Assembly: GCA_964242575.1 (NCBI GenBank)
Contig: CAXTCN010000004.1
Coordinates: 47,089 to 111,088, forward strand
Length of the DNA: 64,000 nt
Direction: 5' to 3'
DNA from: JANPPS01 sp964242575
GTDB taxonomy: Bacteria; Pseudomonadota; Alphaproteobacteria; Acetobacterales; Acetobacteraceae
Shown: positions 35,120 through 44,236 of the stretch, one piece after another
How the letters are laid out: every line of letters begins with the position of its first letter
Position numbering within the stretch: position 1 is the first letter of the stretch
Notes under the pieces: model-generated
Database searches by the model: none
Seen by the model: only the letters and a program-made list of their open reading frames with translations
Told to the model about the DNA's origin: nothing
Position numbers and translations under genes: made by a program

Positions 35120-36073
35120 ATGGCACGCAGCAAGATCGCCCTTATTGGCGCCGGCAACATCGGCGGCACGCTTGCTCACTTGATCGGGCTGAAGGAGCTG
35201 GGCGACGTTGCCATGTTCGACGTGTTTGGCGGCGTCGCGGCCGGCAAGGCGCTCGATATCATGCAGTCTGGCCCGGTGGACGGTTTCGACAGCCACATGA
35301 CCGGCGGCAGCGACTACAGCGCAATTGCCGGGTCGGACGTCGTGATCGTGACCGCTGGCTTTCCGCGTCAACCCGGCATGAGCCGCGATGACTTGGTGGC
35401 CAAGAACGCCGGCGTCATCGCGACCGTGGCCGACGGCATCAAGCAGTACTGCCCCGGCGCGTTCGTGATCGTCATCACCAACCCGCTCGATGCCATGGTC
35501 TGGGTCATGCAGCAGAAATCTGGCCTTCCGCCCAACATGGTGGTCGGCATGGCGGGCGTGCTGGACAGCAGCCGTTTCCGCCTGTTCCTGGCGCACGAGT
35601 TCAACGTGTCGGTCGAGGACGTGACCGCATTCGTGCTCGGCGGCCATGGCGACACCATGGTCCCCCTTGTACGGTACAGCAGCGTCGCCGGCATCCCGGT
35701 TCCGGACCTGATTAAGATGGGCTGGACCACGCAGGAGCGCATCGACGGCATCGTGACCCGCACCGCGAACGGCGGAGGCGAAATCGTGAGGCTGCTGGAG
35801 AAGGGCAGCGCGTTCTATGCCCCAGCCGCCAGCGCCGTCGCGATGGCAGAGAGCTTCCTGCGCGACAAAAAGCGCGTCCTGCCGGCGGCGGCACACCTCA
35901 CGGGGCAGTATGGCGTGAAGGATCTGTACGTGGGCGTCCCCGTGGTCATTGGGGCTGGCGGCGTGGAGCGTATCGTCGAAATCACGCTCGACCCAACCGA
36001 ACAGGCGGCTTTCGATAAGAGCTGCGCCGCCGTTCAGGAACTGATTGACGCCAGCCGCAAGCTGGTGGGGTAG
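35120..36073 (+). CDS. mdh: Malate dehydrogenase (LDH-like type)
   Basis: 317 aa. It interconverts malate and oxaloacetate with NAD. KIALIGAGNIGGTLAHL is the NAD loop. VVIVTAGFPRQPGMSRDDLVAKN holds the catalytic-loop arginines (R at PRQPGMSR), ITNPLDAMVW binds substrate, and VLGGHGDTMVPLVRY carries the catalytic His. This is the lactate-dehydrogenase-like Mdh of Alphaproteobacteria. ATG 35120 begins at the core. The gene starts the mdh-sucAB-lpd cluster. Confidence 0.97.
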   Translation: MARSKIALIGAGNIGGTLAHLIGLKELGDVAMFDVFGGVAAGKALDIMQSGPVDGFDSHMTGGSDYSAIAGSDVVIVTAGFPRQPGMSRDDLVAKNAGVIATVADGIKQYCPGAFVIVITNPLDAMVWVMQQKSGLPPNMVVGMAGVLDSSRFRLFLAHEFNVSVEDVTAFVLGGHGDTMVPLVRYSSVAGIPVPDLIKMGWTTQERIDGIVTRTANGGGEIVRLLEKGSAFYAPAASAVAMAESFLRDKKRVLPAAAHLTGQYGVKDLYVGVPVVIGAGGVERIVEITLDPTEQAAFDKSCAAVQELIDASRKLVG

Positions 36074-36094
36074 CCATGCATTCATTGCATGGCT
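36072..36094 (+). terminator. Hairpin at the mdh stop codon
   Basis: AGCCATGCA (36072-36080), loop TTCAT, TGCATGGCT (36086-36094): a perfect 9-bp stem overlapping the mdh TAG. There is no T-run after it, so it may act as an mRNA 3'-end stabiliser or attenuator between mdh and sucA rather than a classical terminator. Confidence 0.45.
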
Positions 36095-36173
36095 GCATGG
36101 CGTTTGTGACCGTGAGGTTAGTACCACTTTAGTGATTGTGGGGTATAACCGCTTCATGATTTAGGGAACAAGC

Positions 36174-39053
36174 ATGCCCGGCGTCGACATACTCGCCTCC
36201 GCCTTCAATGGCGCCAACGCCGCCTACATCGCCGACGTGTATGCCCGTTGGGCTACCGACCACAACAGCGTGGACGAGAGCTTCCAGGAGCTGTTCGCAT
36301 CCCTAAACGATGAAGCGCGCAACGTCTTGATGGACGCGACCGGCGCGTCGTGGGCGCCAAGGCACTATGCGGCAGATGAGGCGGACGCCACCCAGCCTCC
36401 ACCGGCGGCTGAGGCGGTTTCGGCTCCAGGCGGCGCCACTCCGGAGCAGGTTCGGGCCGCCGCGCTCGATAGCCTGCGCGCCCTCATGCTGATCCGTGCC
36501 TACCGCGTGCGCGGCCATCTCGAGGCGCGGCTCGATCCGCTTGGATTGCAGGTGCCGCTCCCCCATGCCGAGCTGGACCCGGCCAGCTATGGTTTTGGGC
36601 CGGCCAACATGGACCGGCCAATCTTCATTGACAACGTGCTGGGCCGTGAAAGCGCGACCATGCGCGAGATCCTGTCCTTGGCCCGCGCCAGCTATTGCGG
36701 CCCAATCGGCATCGAGTTCATGCACATCCAGGACCCGGATCAGAAGGCCTGGATACAACGCCGGATTGAGGGCGCGCCGTGGACCCAGGGCTTTGACCCT
36801 GACACGAAGCGCACCATCCTGCGCCAACTGACCGAGGCCGAGGGATTTGAGACATTCTGCCAAAAGCGCTATGTCGGCACCAAGCGCTTCGGCCTTGAGG
36901 GCGGCGAGGTCACCATCCCGGCCTTGCACGCCATCATCGACACCGCCGCACAAGCCGGTGTCGCCGAAATTTGCATCGGCATGCCGCACCGCGGCCGCTT
37001 GAACACGTTGGTGAATATCGTCCGCAAGCCGTTCACCGCCATCTTCAGCGAGTTCAGCGGCAACAGCTTCAAGCCGGACGACGTGCAGGGTTCCGGCGAC
37101 GTGAAGTACCACTTGGGCACCAGCACGGACGTTGATGTCAGTGGGCGGCCCGTGCACATTTCGCTGCAACCGAACCCGTCGCACCTTGAGGCGGTTGACC
37201 CGGTCGTGGCTGGCAAGGTTCGCGCACGGCAGGACATGGCTGGGGACACTAAGGCGCGCTCGACCGTGATGGGCATCCTCATGCATGGCGATGCGGCGTT
37301 TGCCGGACAGGGCCTCGTTTATGAGACGCTGGCCATGAGCCAGCTTATTGGCTACCGCACGGGCGGCACCGTGCACCTCGTGGTCAACAACCAGATCGGC
37401 TTCACCACGGTCCCGGCGCATGCTTACTCGGGGCTTTACTGCACGGACGTGGCCAAGGCAGTGCAGTGTCCGATCCTGCATGTGAATGGCGACGAGCCGG
37501 AAGCGGTGATTTTCTGCGCCCGCCTAGCAGCCGAGTTCCGGCAGCGTTTCGCGACCGACTTCGTGCTCGATATCGTCTGTTATCGCCGTCATGGCCACAA
37601 CGAGACGGACGAACCCGCATTCACCCAGCCTATCATGTATCGGCGGATCAAGGAGATGCGGACCACTCGCACCCTTTACGCTGAGCGCCTCGCCGCTGAG
37701 GGCAGCGTTCCTGCCCGGGAGGCGCAGGCGATTTGGGACGACTTCAACCAAACCCTGGAGGACGCGTACGCGGCGGCGCAGGCTTACAAGCCGAATAAGG
37801 CCGACTGGCTGGAGGGGCATTGGGCTGGCCTTAAGCAAGCGGACCAAGCCGATGAGCAGGTGGAGGACGCCACTGCGCTCACGGCCGAGCAACTTCAACT
37901 TGTGGGACGTGCGCTCTACAGCGCACCAGATGGTTTCGACACCAACCCAAAAATCGCGCGGCAACTCGAAGCGAAGCGCGCGATGTTCGAAACCGGCGAG
38001 GGCGTTGACTGGGCGACCGGCGAAGCGCTGGCGTTTGGTGGCCTGCTGTTGGAGGGAAGCCGGGTGCGGCTGTCGGGCGAGGACTGCCAGCGCGGCACGT
38101 TCAGCCAGCGGCACGCGGTTCTGACGGACCAAACCAACCAGAATGAGTACGTTCCGCTCAACAACATCCAGCCGGACCAAGCCAAGATTGAGATTTACAA
38201 CTCACTCCTGTCCGAACAGGGCGTGCTGGGATTCGAGTACGGCTACACGCTGGCTGATCCCAAGGTGCTCGTGCTGTGGGAGGCGCAATTTGGCGACTTT
38301 GCCAATGGCGCGCAGGTCATCATCGACCAGTTCCTTGCCAGCGGGGAGACAAAATGGCTGCGCATGAGCGGCCTTACGCTGTTGCTCCCGCATGGTTACG
38401 AGGGACAGGGACCGGAGCACAGCAGCGCGCGCATGGAGCGTTACCTCCAGCTCTGTGCCGAGCGTAATATGACGGTGTGCAACTTGACGACGCCGGCCAA
38501 CTACTTTCACGCGCTTCGCCGGCAACTGAAGCGTAATTTCCGCAAGCCGCTGATTATCATGACACCAAAAAGCCTGCTGCGCGCCAAGCTGGCGGTGAGT
38601 GCGCTGGCGGACATGGCCGAGGGTAGCCACTTCAAGTTCGTCATCCCGGAGATTGATCCCGTTGACGCGCCTGAAAAGGTGAAGCGGGTCGTGGTGTGCA
38701 GCGGCAAGGTCTATTACGACCTTCTGGCCGAACGACGGGAACAGGGCCTGTCGGACGTTGTGCTCATCCGGCTGGAGCAGGTGTTCCCGTTTCCGGGACA
38801 AACCCTTGGTGCGACGCTCAAACCTTACCGCAACGCCGACGTGGTATGGTGCCAAGAGGAGCCGGCGAACATGGGAGCCTGGACCTTTGTGGACCGCCGA
38901 TTGGAAAAGGCACTGCTGACCAATGGTGGGAAGGCTCAGCGGCCAACCTATGTCGGCCGTGAGGAGGCGGCCAGCCCCGCTACCGGTCACGCCAAAACTC
39001 ATGCGTTGCAGCAAGCGGCACTGGTAAAGCAGGCGCTTGGCACGAGTTCGTAA
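36174..39053 (+). CDS. sucA: 2-oxoglutarate dehydrogenase E1 component
   Basis: 959 aa thiamine-diphosphate enzyme that decarboxylates 2-oxoglutarate and passes succinyl groups to SucB. The N-terminus FNGANAAYIADVYARWATDHNSVDESFQELF is the family E2-binding helix. Motifs are EICIGMPHRGRLNTLVNI, NPSHLEAVDPVVAGKVRARQD, VVNNQIGFTT, GDEPEAV, and RRHGHNETDEP. The length is slightly above E. coli SucA. mdh lies 100 bp upstream and sucB 14 bp downstream. The upstream gap has TATAAC near 36144, a possible -10. Confidence 0.98.
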   Translation: MPGVDILASAFNGANAAYIADVYARWATDHNSVDESFQELFASLNDEARNVLMDATGASWAPRHYAADEADATQPPPAAEAVSAPGGATPEQVRAAALDSLRALMLIRAYRVRGHLEARLDPLGLQVPLPHAELDPASYGFGPANMDRPIFIDNVLGRESATMREILSLARASYCGPIGIEFMHIQDPDQKAWIQRRIEGAPWTQGFDPDTKRTILRQLTEAEGFETFCQKRYVGTKRFGLEGGEVTIPALHAIIDTAAQAGVAEICIGMPHRGRLNTLVNIVRKPFTAIFSEFSGNSFKPDDVQGSGDVKYHLGTSTDVDVSGRPVHISLQPNPSHLEAVDPVVAGKVRARQDMAGDTKARSTVMGILMHGDAAFAGQGLVYETLAMSQLIGYRTGGTVHLVVNNQIGFTTVPAHAYSGLYCTDVAKAVQCPILHVNGDEPEAVIFCARLAAEFRQRFATDFVLDIVCYRRHGHNETDEPAFTQPIMYRRIKEMRTTRTLYAERLAAEGSVPAREAQAIWDDFNQTLEDAYAAAQAYKPNKADWLEGHWAGLKQADQADEQVEDATALTAEQLQLVGRALYSAPDGFDTNPKIARQLEAKRAMFETGEGVDWATGEALAFGGLLLEGSRVRLSGEDCQRGTFSQRHAVLTDQTNQNEYVPLNNIQPDQAKIEIYNSLLSEQGVLGFEYGYTLADPKVLVLWEAQFGDFANGAQVIIDQFLASGETKWLRMSGLTLLLPHGYEGQGPEHSSARMERYLQLCAERNMTVCNLTTPANYFHALRRQLKRNFRKPLIIMTPKSLLRAKLAVSALADMAEGSHFKFVIPEIDPVDAPEKVKRVVVCSGKVYYDLLAERREQGLSDVVLIRLEQVFPFPGQTLGATLKPYRNADVVWCQEEPANMGAWTFVDRRLEKALLTNGGKAQRPTYVGREEAASPATGHAKTHALQQAALVKQALGTSS

Positions 39054-39067
39054 AGGGACCGCATCAC

Positions 39068-40378
39068 ATGGCGACCGAGATAAAAGTCCCGACGCTGGGC
39101 GAGAGCGTGATTACCGCAACCGTGGCTCGCTGGTTGAAGCAAGCCGGCGACGCCGTAGCTGCCGATGAGCCGCTCGTGGAGTTGGAGACGGACAAGGTCA
39201 CGGTCGAGGTCAACTCGCCCGGAGCAGGCACGCTTGCCGGCATACAAGCGCCGGAAGGCACCGAGGTCGAGGTTGGTGGCCTGCTGGCCATGCTCGAGAG
39301 TGCCGACGCAGTGCCCTCCCCGGCCCCGGCGCCCCGGACTGAAAGGTCCACTGCGGCAAACCCCAGCGCTGGCGTCAACCCGCCGCCGAGCCCGCTTGGA
39401 CCAGTTTCCCGCCCGGCGGCTCCGCCAGTTGGTGCGCCCACCGCAACTGCCACATCCCCAGTAACGACACCCCCTCCTGCACCTGCTGCCGTCCTGCAGC
39501 AGCATGCTCCGATGCCGGCTGCGGCCAAGATGATGGAGGAGCGCGGCTTGCAGGTAAGCCAACTGGACGGCACCGGCAAGGATGGCCGGGTCACCAAAGG
39601 CGACGTGCTCGAATTCCTGTCGCGGCCAACCCCGGCATCGGTGCCGCCGGCTGCTCCCGTTCCTGCCGTGGATGATGCGCGGGAGGAGCGGGTCAAGATG
39701 ACCCGGCTACGCCGCACCATCGCGCAACGTCTCAAAGAGGCTCAAAATAACGCGGCGATGTTGACCACTTTCAACGAAGTGGACATGACAAATGCCATGG
39801 CGTTGCGAGCCGAATACAAGGAGCAGTTCGAGAAACGGCACAAAGGCGTGCGCCTTGGCTTCATGTCGTTCTTCGTACGTGCCTGCGTGACGGCGCTGAA
39901 AGAGTTTCCAGCGGTGAATGCTGAAATTCAAGGCGACGAGATTGTCTATAAGAACTTCGTCCACATGGGAATCGCTGTTGGCGGCGCGAATGGGCTGGTA
40001 GTGCCTGTGGTCAAGGATGCAGACAAGCTGGGCTTTGCTGGAATCGAGCGTGCGATTGGGGATTTCGGACGACGCGCGCGGGACGGTGCTCTTAAGCTTG
40101 ACGAGCTTTCGGGTGGCACGTTCACCATCACCAATGGCGGCGTGTACGGCAGCCTGATGAGCACGCCGATCCTTAATGCGCCACAGTCCGGCATCCTGGG
40201 CATGCACAAAATCCAAGACCGGCCCATGGCGGTTGGAGGGCAAGTCCAAGTCCGTCCAATGATGTATCTGGCACTGTCATATGACCATCGGATCGTGGAC
40301 GGAAAGGAAGCCGTATCGTTTCTAGTCCGCGTCAAGGAGGGCGTGGAAGACCCCCGGCGGTTGCTGCTTGAGTTGTAG
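39068..40378 (+). CDS. sucB: 2-oxoglutarate dehydrogenase E2 (dihydrolipoyllysine succinyltransferase)
   Basis: 436 aa. Residues 1-76 are the lipoyl domain with lipoylated K43 (ETDKVTVEV). A Pro/Ala linker runs to about 145, and a peripheral-subunit-binding domain follows (AKMMEERGLQVSQLDGTGKDGRVTKGDVLEFL, about 152-183). The acyltransferase core ends in YDHRIVDG, with catalytic H407 and D411. It transfers succinyl to CoA. It forms a transcription unit with sucA; lpd follows after 94 bp. Confidence 0.97.
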   Translation: MATEIKVPTLGESVITATVARWLKQAGDAVAADEPLVELETDKVTVEVNSPGAGTLAGIQAPEGTEVEVGGLLAMLESADAVPSPAPAPRTERSTAANPSAGVNPPPSPLGPVSRPAAPPVGAPTATATSPVTTPPPAPAAVLQQHAPMPAAAKMMEERGLQVSQLDGTGKDGRVTKGDVLEFLSRPTPASVPPAAPVPAVDDAREERVKMTRLRRTIAQRLKEAQNNAAMLTTFNEVDMTNAMALRAEYKEQFEKRHKGVRLGFMSFFVRACVTALKEFPAVNAEIQGDEIVYKNFVHMGIAVGGANGLVVPVVKDADKLGFAGIERAIGDFGRRARDGALKLDELSGGTFTITNGGVYGSLMSTPILNAPQSGILGMHKIQDRPMAVGGQVQVRPMMYLALSYDHRIVDGKEAVSFLVRVKEGVEDPRRLLLEL

Positions 40379-40472
40379 CGGGACGCGTAGTCGCATTCGT
40401 TTTATTGGAAGGTCGGCGTAACGCGCTATCTCTTGTACGTAGGGACGCGATACGAGACAAGGAACTTAGGAT

Positions 40473-41864
40473 ATGGCTGAACAGTACGACGTCATCGTTA
40501 TCGGTGGCGGCCCCGGCGGTTACGTTTGCGCCATTCGCGCCGCGCAATTGGGATTGAAGACCGCGTGCGTCGAGCGTCGGGCTACGCTGGGCGGCACCTG
40601 CCTCAACATCGGCTGCATCCCATCCAAAGCGCTGTTGCAATCCAGCGAGAACTTCGATGAGGCGTCGCACCATTTCGCCGACCATGGGGTGATGGTCGAG
40701 GGCGTGAAGCTGGACCTCGCCCGCATGATGGCTCGCAAGTCGGAGGTGGTGTCCGCCAACGTCAAGGGCGTTGAGTTCTTGTTCAAGAAGAACAAGGTCA
40801 CTTGGCTGAAGGGCAGCGGCCATATGCTGGCGCCGGGCCGGGTCGATGTGGACGGTGAGGAGTACGCCGCTAAGCACATCGTCATCGCCACTGGCAGCGA
40901 GGCGATGCCGTTGCCCGGGGTGGATGCGGACGAACGCACCGTGGTCACCTCGACCGGCGCGCTGGAGCTGGACCAGGTGCCGGGGCACCTGGCGGTCATT
41001 GGTGGTGGCTATATCGGGCTTGAACTTGGCAGCGTCTGGAAACGGCTTGGCGCCGAAGTGACGGTCATTGAGTACTTGGACCGTTTGGTGCCAGGCATGG
41101 ACGCCGAGATCGCTAAGACGTTCGAGCGCGTGCTGGGCAAGCAAGGCATAAAGTTCCGGCTGGGCACCAAGGTGACCGGAGCGCGGCAGGGAAATGAAGG
41201 GGTGACGCTGACGCTTGAGCCAGCCAAGGGCGGAGCACCCGAGGAAATGCAGGCGGACGTTGTTTTGGTGGCAATCGGCCGACGTGCCCATACGGCTGGA
41301 TTGGGCCTGGAAGAAGCTGGCGTCACTTTGGACGACCGCGGACGGGTGCAGGTTGATGCCCATTATGCGACGAACGTTCCCGGTGTTTACGCGATCGGCG
41401 ACGTGATTGCCGGACCGATGCTGGCGCACAAGGCGGAGGAAGAAGGGGTGGCGTTGGCCGAGCGGCTTGCCGGGCAGGCGGGGCACGTCAACTACGCGGT
41501 CATTCCTGGGGTTGTTTACACCTGGCCGGAGGTCGCGAGCATCGGCGTGACTGAAGATGACCTGAAGAAGAACGGCGTGGCCTACAAGGCGGGCAAGTTC
41601 CCGTTCACCGCAAACGGTCGTGCACGCGCCATGGGCAGCACAGATGGGTTCGTCAAAATCTTAGCGGACAGCGCGACAGACCGCATCCTGGGCGCCCACA
41701 TCATCGGCCCGGACGCCGGCACTTTGATTGCCGAGCTGGCGACCGCCATGGAGTTTGGCGCAAGTTCCGAGGATGTTGCCCGTATTTGCCACGCGCACCC
41801 AAGCCTGTCGGAGGCGGTGAAAGAGGCCGCGTTGGCGGTTGAGGGTCGCGCACTGCACATGTAG
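40473..41864 (+). CDS. lpd: Dihydrolipoyl dehydrogenase (E3)
   Basis: 463 aa FAD enzyme that reoxidises the lipoyl arm for 2-oxoacid dehydrogenases. VIVIGGGPGGYVCAIRAAQLG is the FAD loop and GGTCLNIGCIPSK the redox disulfide (C43, C48). AVIGGGYIGLELGSVW is the NAD domain, and the C-terminal CHAHPSLSEAVKEAAL supplies the catalytic His-Glu. Context assigns it to the 2-oxoglutarate complex. The 94-bp gap before it could hold its own promoter. Confidence 0.97.
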   Translation: MAEQYDVIVIGGGPGGYVCAIRAAQLGLKTACVERRATLGGTCLNIGCIPSKALLQSSENFDEASHHFADHGVMVEGVKLDLARMMARKSEVVSANVKGVEFLFKKNKVTWLKGSGHMLAPGRVDVDGEEYAAKHIVIATGSEAMPLPGVDADERTVVTSTGALELDQVPGHLAVIGGGYIGLELGSVWKRLGAEVTVIEYLDRLVPGMDAEIAKTFERVLGKQGIKFRLGTKVTGARQGNEGVTLTLEPAKGGAPEEMQADVVLVAIGRRAHTAGLGLEEAGVTLDDRGRVQVDAHYATNVPGVYAIGDVIAGPMLAHKAEEEGVALAERLAGQAGHVNYAVIPGVVYTWPEVASIGVTEDDLKKNGVAYKAGKFPFTANGRARAMGSTDGFVKILADSATDRILGAHIIGPDAGTLIAELATAMEFGASSEDVARICHAHPSLSEAVKEAALAVEGRALHM

Positions 41865-41866
41865 CC

Positions 41867-42349
41867 ATGATGAACTCGCAAGATCATTCCTATACTGTCA
41901 CCATAACCTGGTCCGGCAACACCGGTAGCGGCACGTCCAGCTACCGTTCCTATGAACGCGCGCATGAGATCGCGGCGTTCGGCAAACCTGACATACCCGC
42001 CAGTTCCGACCCAGCATTCCGCGGCGACCCCAGACGCTACAACCCCGAGGAACTGCTGGTTGCATCCTTATCCTCCTGCCACATGCTGTGGTACTTGCAT
42101 CTAGCCGCGGCCAACGGAATCATCGTTCGGGCTTACGAGGATATCGCTGAGGGCGTCATGGTAGAGCAGCCCGGCGGTGGCGGCGCGTTCACCGAAGTCG
42201 TGCTGTCGCCGGAGATCACCTTTGCGCCGGGCACGGACTTAGCCCGGGCACAGGCGCTGCATGCCGACGCGCACGCCAGGTGCTTCATCGCGAACTCGGT
42301 CAACTTCCCGGTGCGGCACGAGCCGATTTCCACCATCGCGCCGGCGTGA
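41867..42349 (+). CDS. OsmC family peroxiredoxin-like protein
   Basis: 160 aa. OsmC/Ohr proteins reduce organic hydroperoxides with two cysteines. The first conserved cysteine is in NPEELLVASLSSCHMLWYLHLA and the second in ADAHARCFIANSVNFPV. AHEIAAFGKPDIPASSDPAFRGDP matches a COG1764 subgroup. ATG 41867 follows the lpd stop by 2 bp, so it is probably co-expressed with lpd. The end overlaps pdxA as GTGA. Confidence 0.92.
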   Translation: MMNSQDHSYTVTITWSGNTGSGTSSYRSYERAHEIAAFGKPDIPASSDPAFRGDPRRYNPEELLVASLSSCHMLWYLHLAAANGIIVRAYEDIAEGVMVEQPGGGGAFTEVVLSPEITFAPGTDLARAQALHADAHARCFIANSVNFPVRHEPISTIAPA

Positions 42350-43314
42350 CCCTTGCTCTCACCATGGGTGACCCCGCCGGGATTGGCGGGGAGATAACGC
42401 TCAAAGCCTGGCAGGCGATGCGTCATACTGGCCCGGCCTTCACAACGCTTGATGATCCGAAGCGCCTGGCTGCGATTGATCCGGACATCCCGTTGCGTGT
42501 CGTGTCGGACCTGGATGAGGGCCAGGCGGCGTTCCCCTACGCTGTGCCAGTGCTGCCTTGTCCCCTCGCGGCGCCTGCCCTGCCCGGCCAGCCCTGCGCT
42601 TTGAATGCGCCGGCCGTCATTGCCAGCATCGAGCGCGCAGTCGGCCTGGCCATGAACGGCGCAGCACAGGGCGTCGTGACCAACCCGATTGCCAAGTCGG
42701 TGCTATACAATGCGGGCTTTGCCCATCCAGGGCACACCGAGTTCCTTGGCATGTTAACCGGATGCCTGCACCCGATCATGATGCTGGCCAATACTGCGCT
42801 GCGCGTGGTTCCTGTCACGGTGCATGTCGGCCTACGGGCTGCGATTGAGGCGCTCACCACGGACGCGATCGTGACGGCGGCGCGTGTCACGGCGGCCGCG
42901 CTGCAATCCCGGTTCGGCATCGCCCAGCCGCGGCTTGCGGTAGCCGGATTGAACCCACATGCTGGGGAAGCCGGCGCAATGGGCGACGAGGAAGCGCGTA
43001 TCATTCAGCCAGCGATCGACCAGTTGCGCGCAGATGGCATCCGCATCACCGGGCCGTACCCGCCGGACACGATGTTCACGCCGGGCGCGCGAGCCGGCTA
43101 TGACGCAGCCATCTGCATGTACCACGACCAAGCACTGATCCCACTCAAGACCATCGACATGGCAAGCGGCGTGAACATAACGCTGGGCTTGCCCATCGTG
43201 CGGACCTCGCCCGACCATGGCACGGCCTTCGACATCGCCGGGCGCGGGGTTGCAGACCCGGCCAGCTTGATCGCAGCGCTCAGGATGGCGGCAGCCTTGG
43301 CGCGGCGCACATGA
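42346..43314 (+). CDS. pdxA: 4-hydroxythreonine-4-phosphate dehydrogenase
   Basis: 322 aa. It oxidises 4-phosphohydroxy-threonine in pyridoxal 5'-phosphate synthesis. LALTMGDPAGIGGEI is the family start. VTNPIAKSVLYNAGFAHPGHTEFLG and AGLNPHAGEAGAMGDEE are conserved. CMYHDQALIPLKTIDMASGVNITLGLPIVRTSPDHGTAFDIAG forms the metal and active site. GTG 42346 overlaps the osmC stop. The 3' end overlaps pdxJ by ATGA, which makes the enzyme of the preceding step its neighbour. Confidence 0.96.
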   Translation: MTLALTMGDPAGIGGEITLKAWQAMRHTGPAFTTLDDPKRLAAIDPDIPLRVVSDLDEGQAAFPYAVPVLPCPLAAPALPGQPCALNAPAVIASIERAVGLAMNGAAQGVVTNPIAKSVLYNAGFAHPGHTEFLGMLTGCLHPIMMLANTALRVVPVTVHVGLRAAIEALTTDAIVTAARVTAAALQSRFGIAQPRLAVAGLNPHAGEAGAMGDEEARIIQPAIDQLRADGIRITGPYPPDTMFTPGARAGYDAAICMYHDQALIPLKTIDMASGVNITLGLPIVRTSPDHGTAFDIAGRGVADPASLIAALRMAAALARRT

Positions 43315-44063
43315 CGCTCCGCTTGGGCGTGAACGTGGACCATGTCGCGACAATCAGGAATGCGCGCGGCGGGTCGCATCCAGACCCGTTTGACGCTGCC
43401 ATGGCCGCCATGAAAGCCGGCGCAGACGGCATTACGATGCACCTGCGCGAGGACCGGCGCCATATCCGGGACGCTGATTTGGAGCGCATTGCGGCCACGG
43501 CCGGCGTTCGGCTTAACTTTGAAATGGCTGCCACCGACGAGATGGTCGGCATCGCGCTGCGGCTGCGCCCGGCTGCCTGTTGCCTAGTGCCCGAGCGTCG
43601 TCAGGAGGTGACGACCGAGGGTGGCTTGGACGCGGTCGGCTCTGCTGGCAGCCTGCGTCCGCACATCGCCGCGTTGCGGGATGCCGGCATCCGCGTGTCG
43701 CTGTTCCTGGACCCGGACGCCGCACAGCTTGAAGCCGGCGCGGAGCTGGGCGCGCACGTGGTCGAACTGCACACCGGCGCCTACGCCGAGGGCCGCCCAG
43801 GCGAGCTTGCGCGGTTGTCTGACGGGGCACGCCGGCTACGCACGCTTGGCCTCGAATGCCATGCCGGGCACGGGTTGACCTATGCTAATGTCGGCGCCGT
43901 CGCGGCGTTGCCGGAGGTGGAGGAGCTGAACATCGGCCATTTCCTGATCGGTCAGGCGGTGCTGGACGGACTGCCCATAGTGGTCCGGCACATGCGTAGC
44001 CTGATGCTCGCGGCACGGCGCAACCAAACCGGCGCTCCGGCGCTGCTACCCTGCAATCAATAG
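43311..44063 (+). CDS. pdxJ: Pyridoxine 5'-phosphate synthase
   Basis: 250 aa TIM barrel that condenses the PdxA product with 1-deoxyxylulose 5-phosphate. LRLGVNVDHVATIRNARGG is the start signature. ITMHLREDRRHI (catalytic His), RPAACCLVPERRQEVTTEGGLD and HAGHGLTYANVGAVAALPEVEELNIGHFLIG follow. ATG 43311 overlaps the pdxA stop. A 52-aa gene follows 8 bp later. Confidence 0.97.
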   Translation: MTLRLGVNVDHVATIRNARGGSHPDPFDAAMAAMKAGADGITMHLREDRRHIRDADLERIAATAGVRLNFEMAATDEMVGIALRLRPAACCLVPERRQEVTTEGGLDAVGSAGSLRPHIAALRDAGIRVSLFLDPDAAQLEAGAELGAHVVELHTGAYAEGRPGELARLSDGARRLRTLGLECHAGHGLTYANVGAVAALPEVEELNIGHFLIGQAVLDGLPIVVRHMRSLMLAARRNQTGAPALLPCNQ

Positions 44064-44071
44064 AGGTCACC

Positions 44072-44230
44072 ATGTCTGACAAACACGAGAAGGCCGCGGA
44101 TTTGACCGAGGCCGCGCTGGAGAAGCTTGAGCAAGGGGACGAAAAGGCCGCGGACAAGCTGATAGAGCAGGCCAAGGAGTTGGACCCGAAGGCAGTGCAG
44201 GAAATCGTGAAGGATTTAGAGGAAGGCTAG
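44072..44230 (+). CDS. Small charged helical protein, 52 aa, unknown function
   Basis: ATG 44072 (AGAGGT 5 nt upstream) to TAG 44230. The protein is very rich in Glu, Lys, Asp and Ala, beginning MSDKHEKAADLTE and ending VQEIVKDLEEG. The pattern suggests a helical hairpin resembling one TPR-like unit (ALEKLEQGDEKAADKLIEQA, then LDPKAV). There are no cysteines and no membrane segment. It sits 8 bp after pdxJ and 6 bp before the convergent xerC stop. Good ribosome site, codon use and composition argue that it is real. Confidence 0.7.
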   Translation: MSDKHEKAADLTEAALEKLEQGDEKAADKLIEQAKELDPKAVQEIVKDLEEG

Positions 44231-44236
44231 CGTCCG

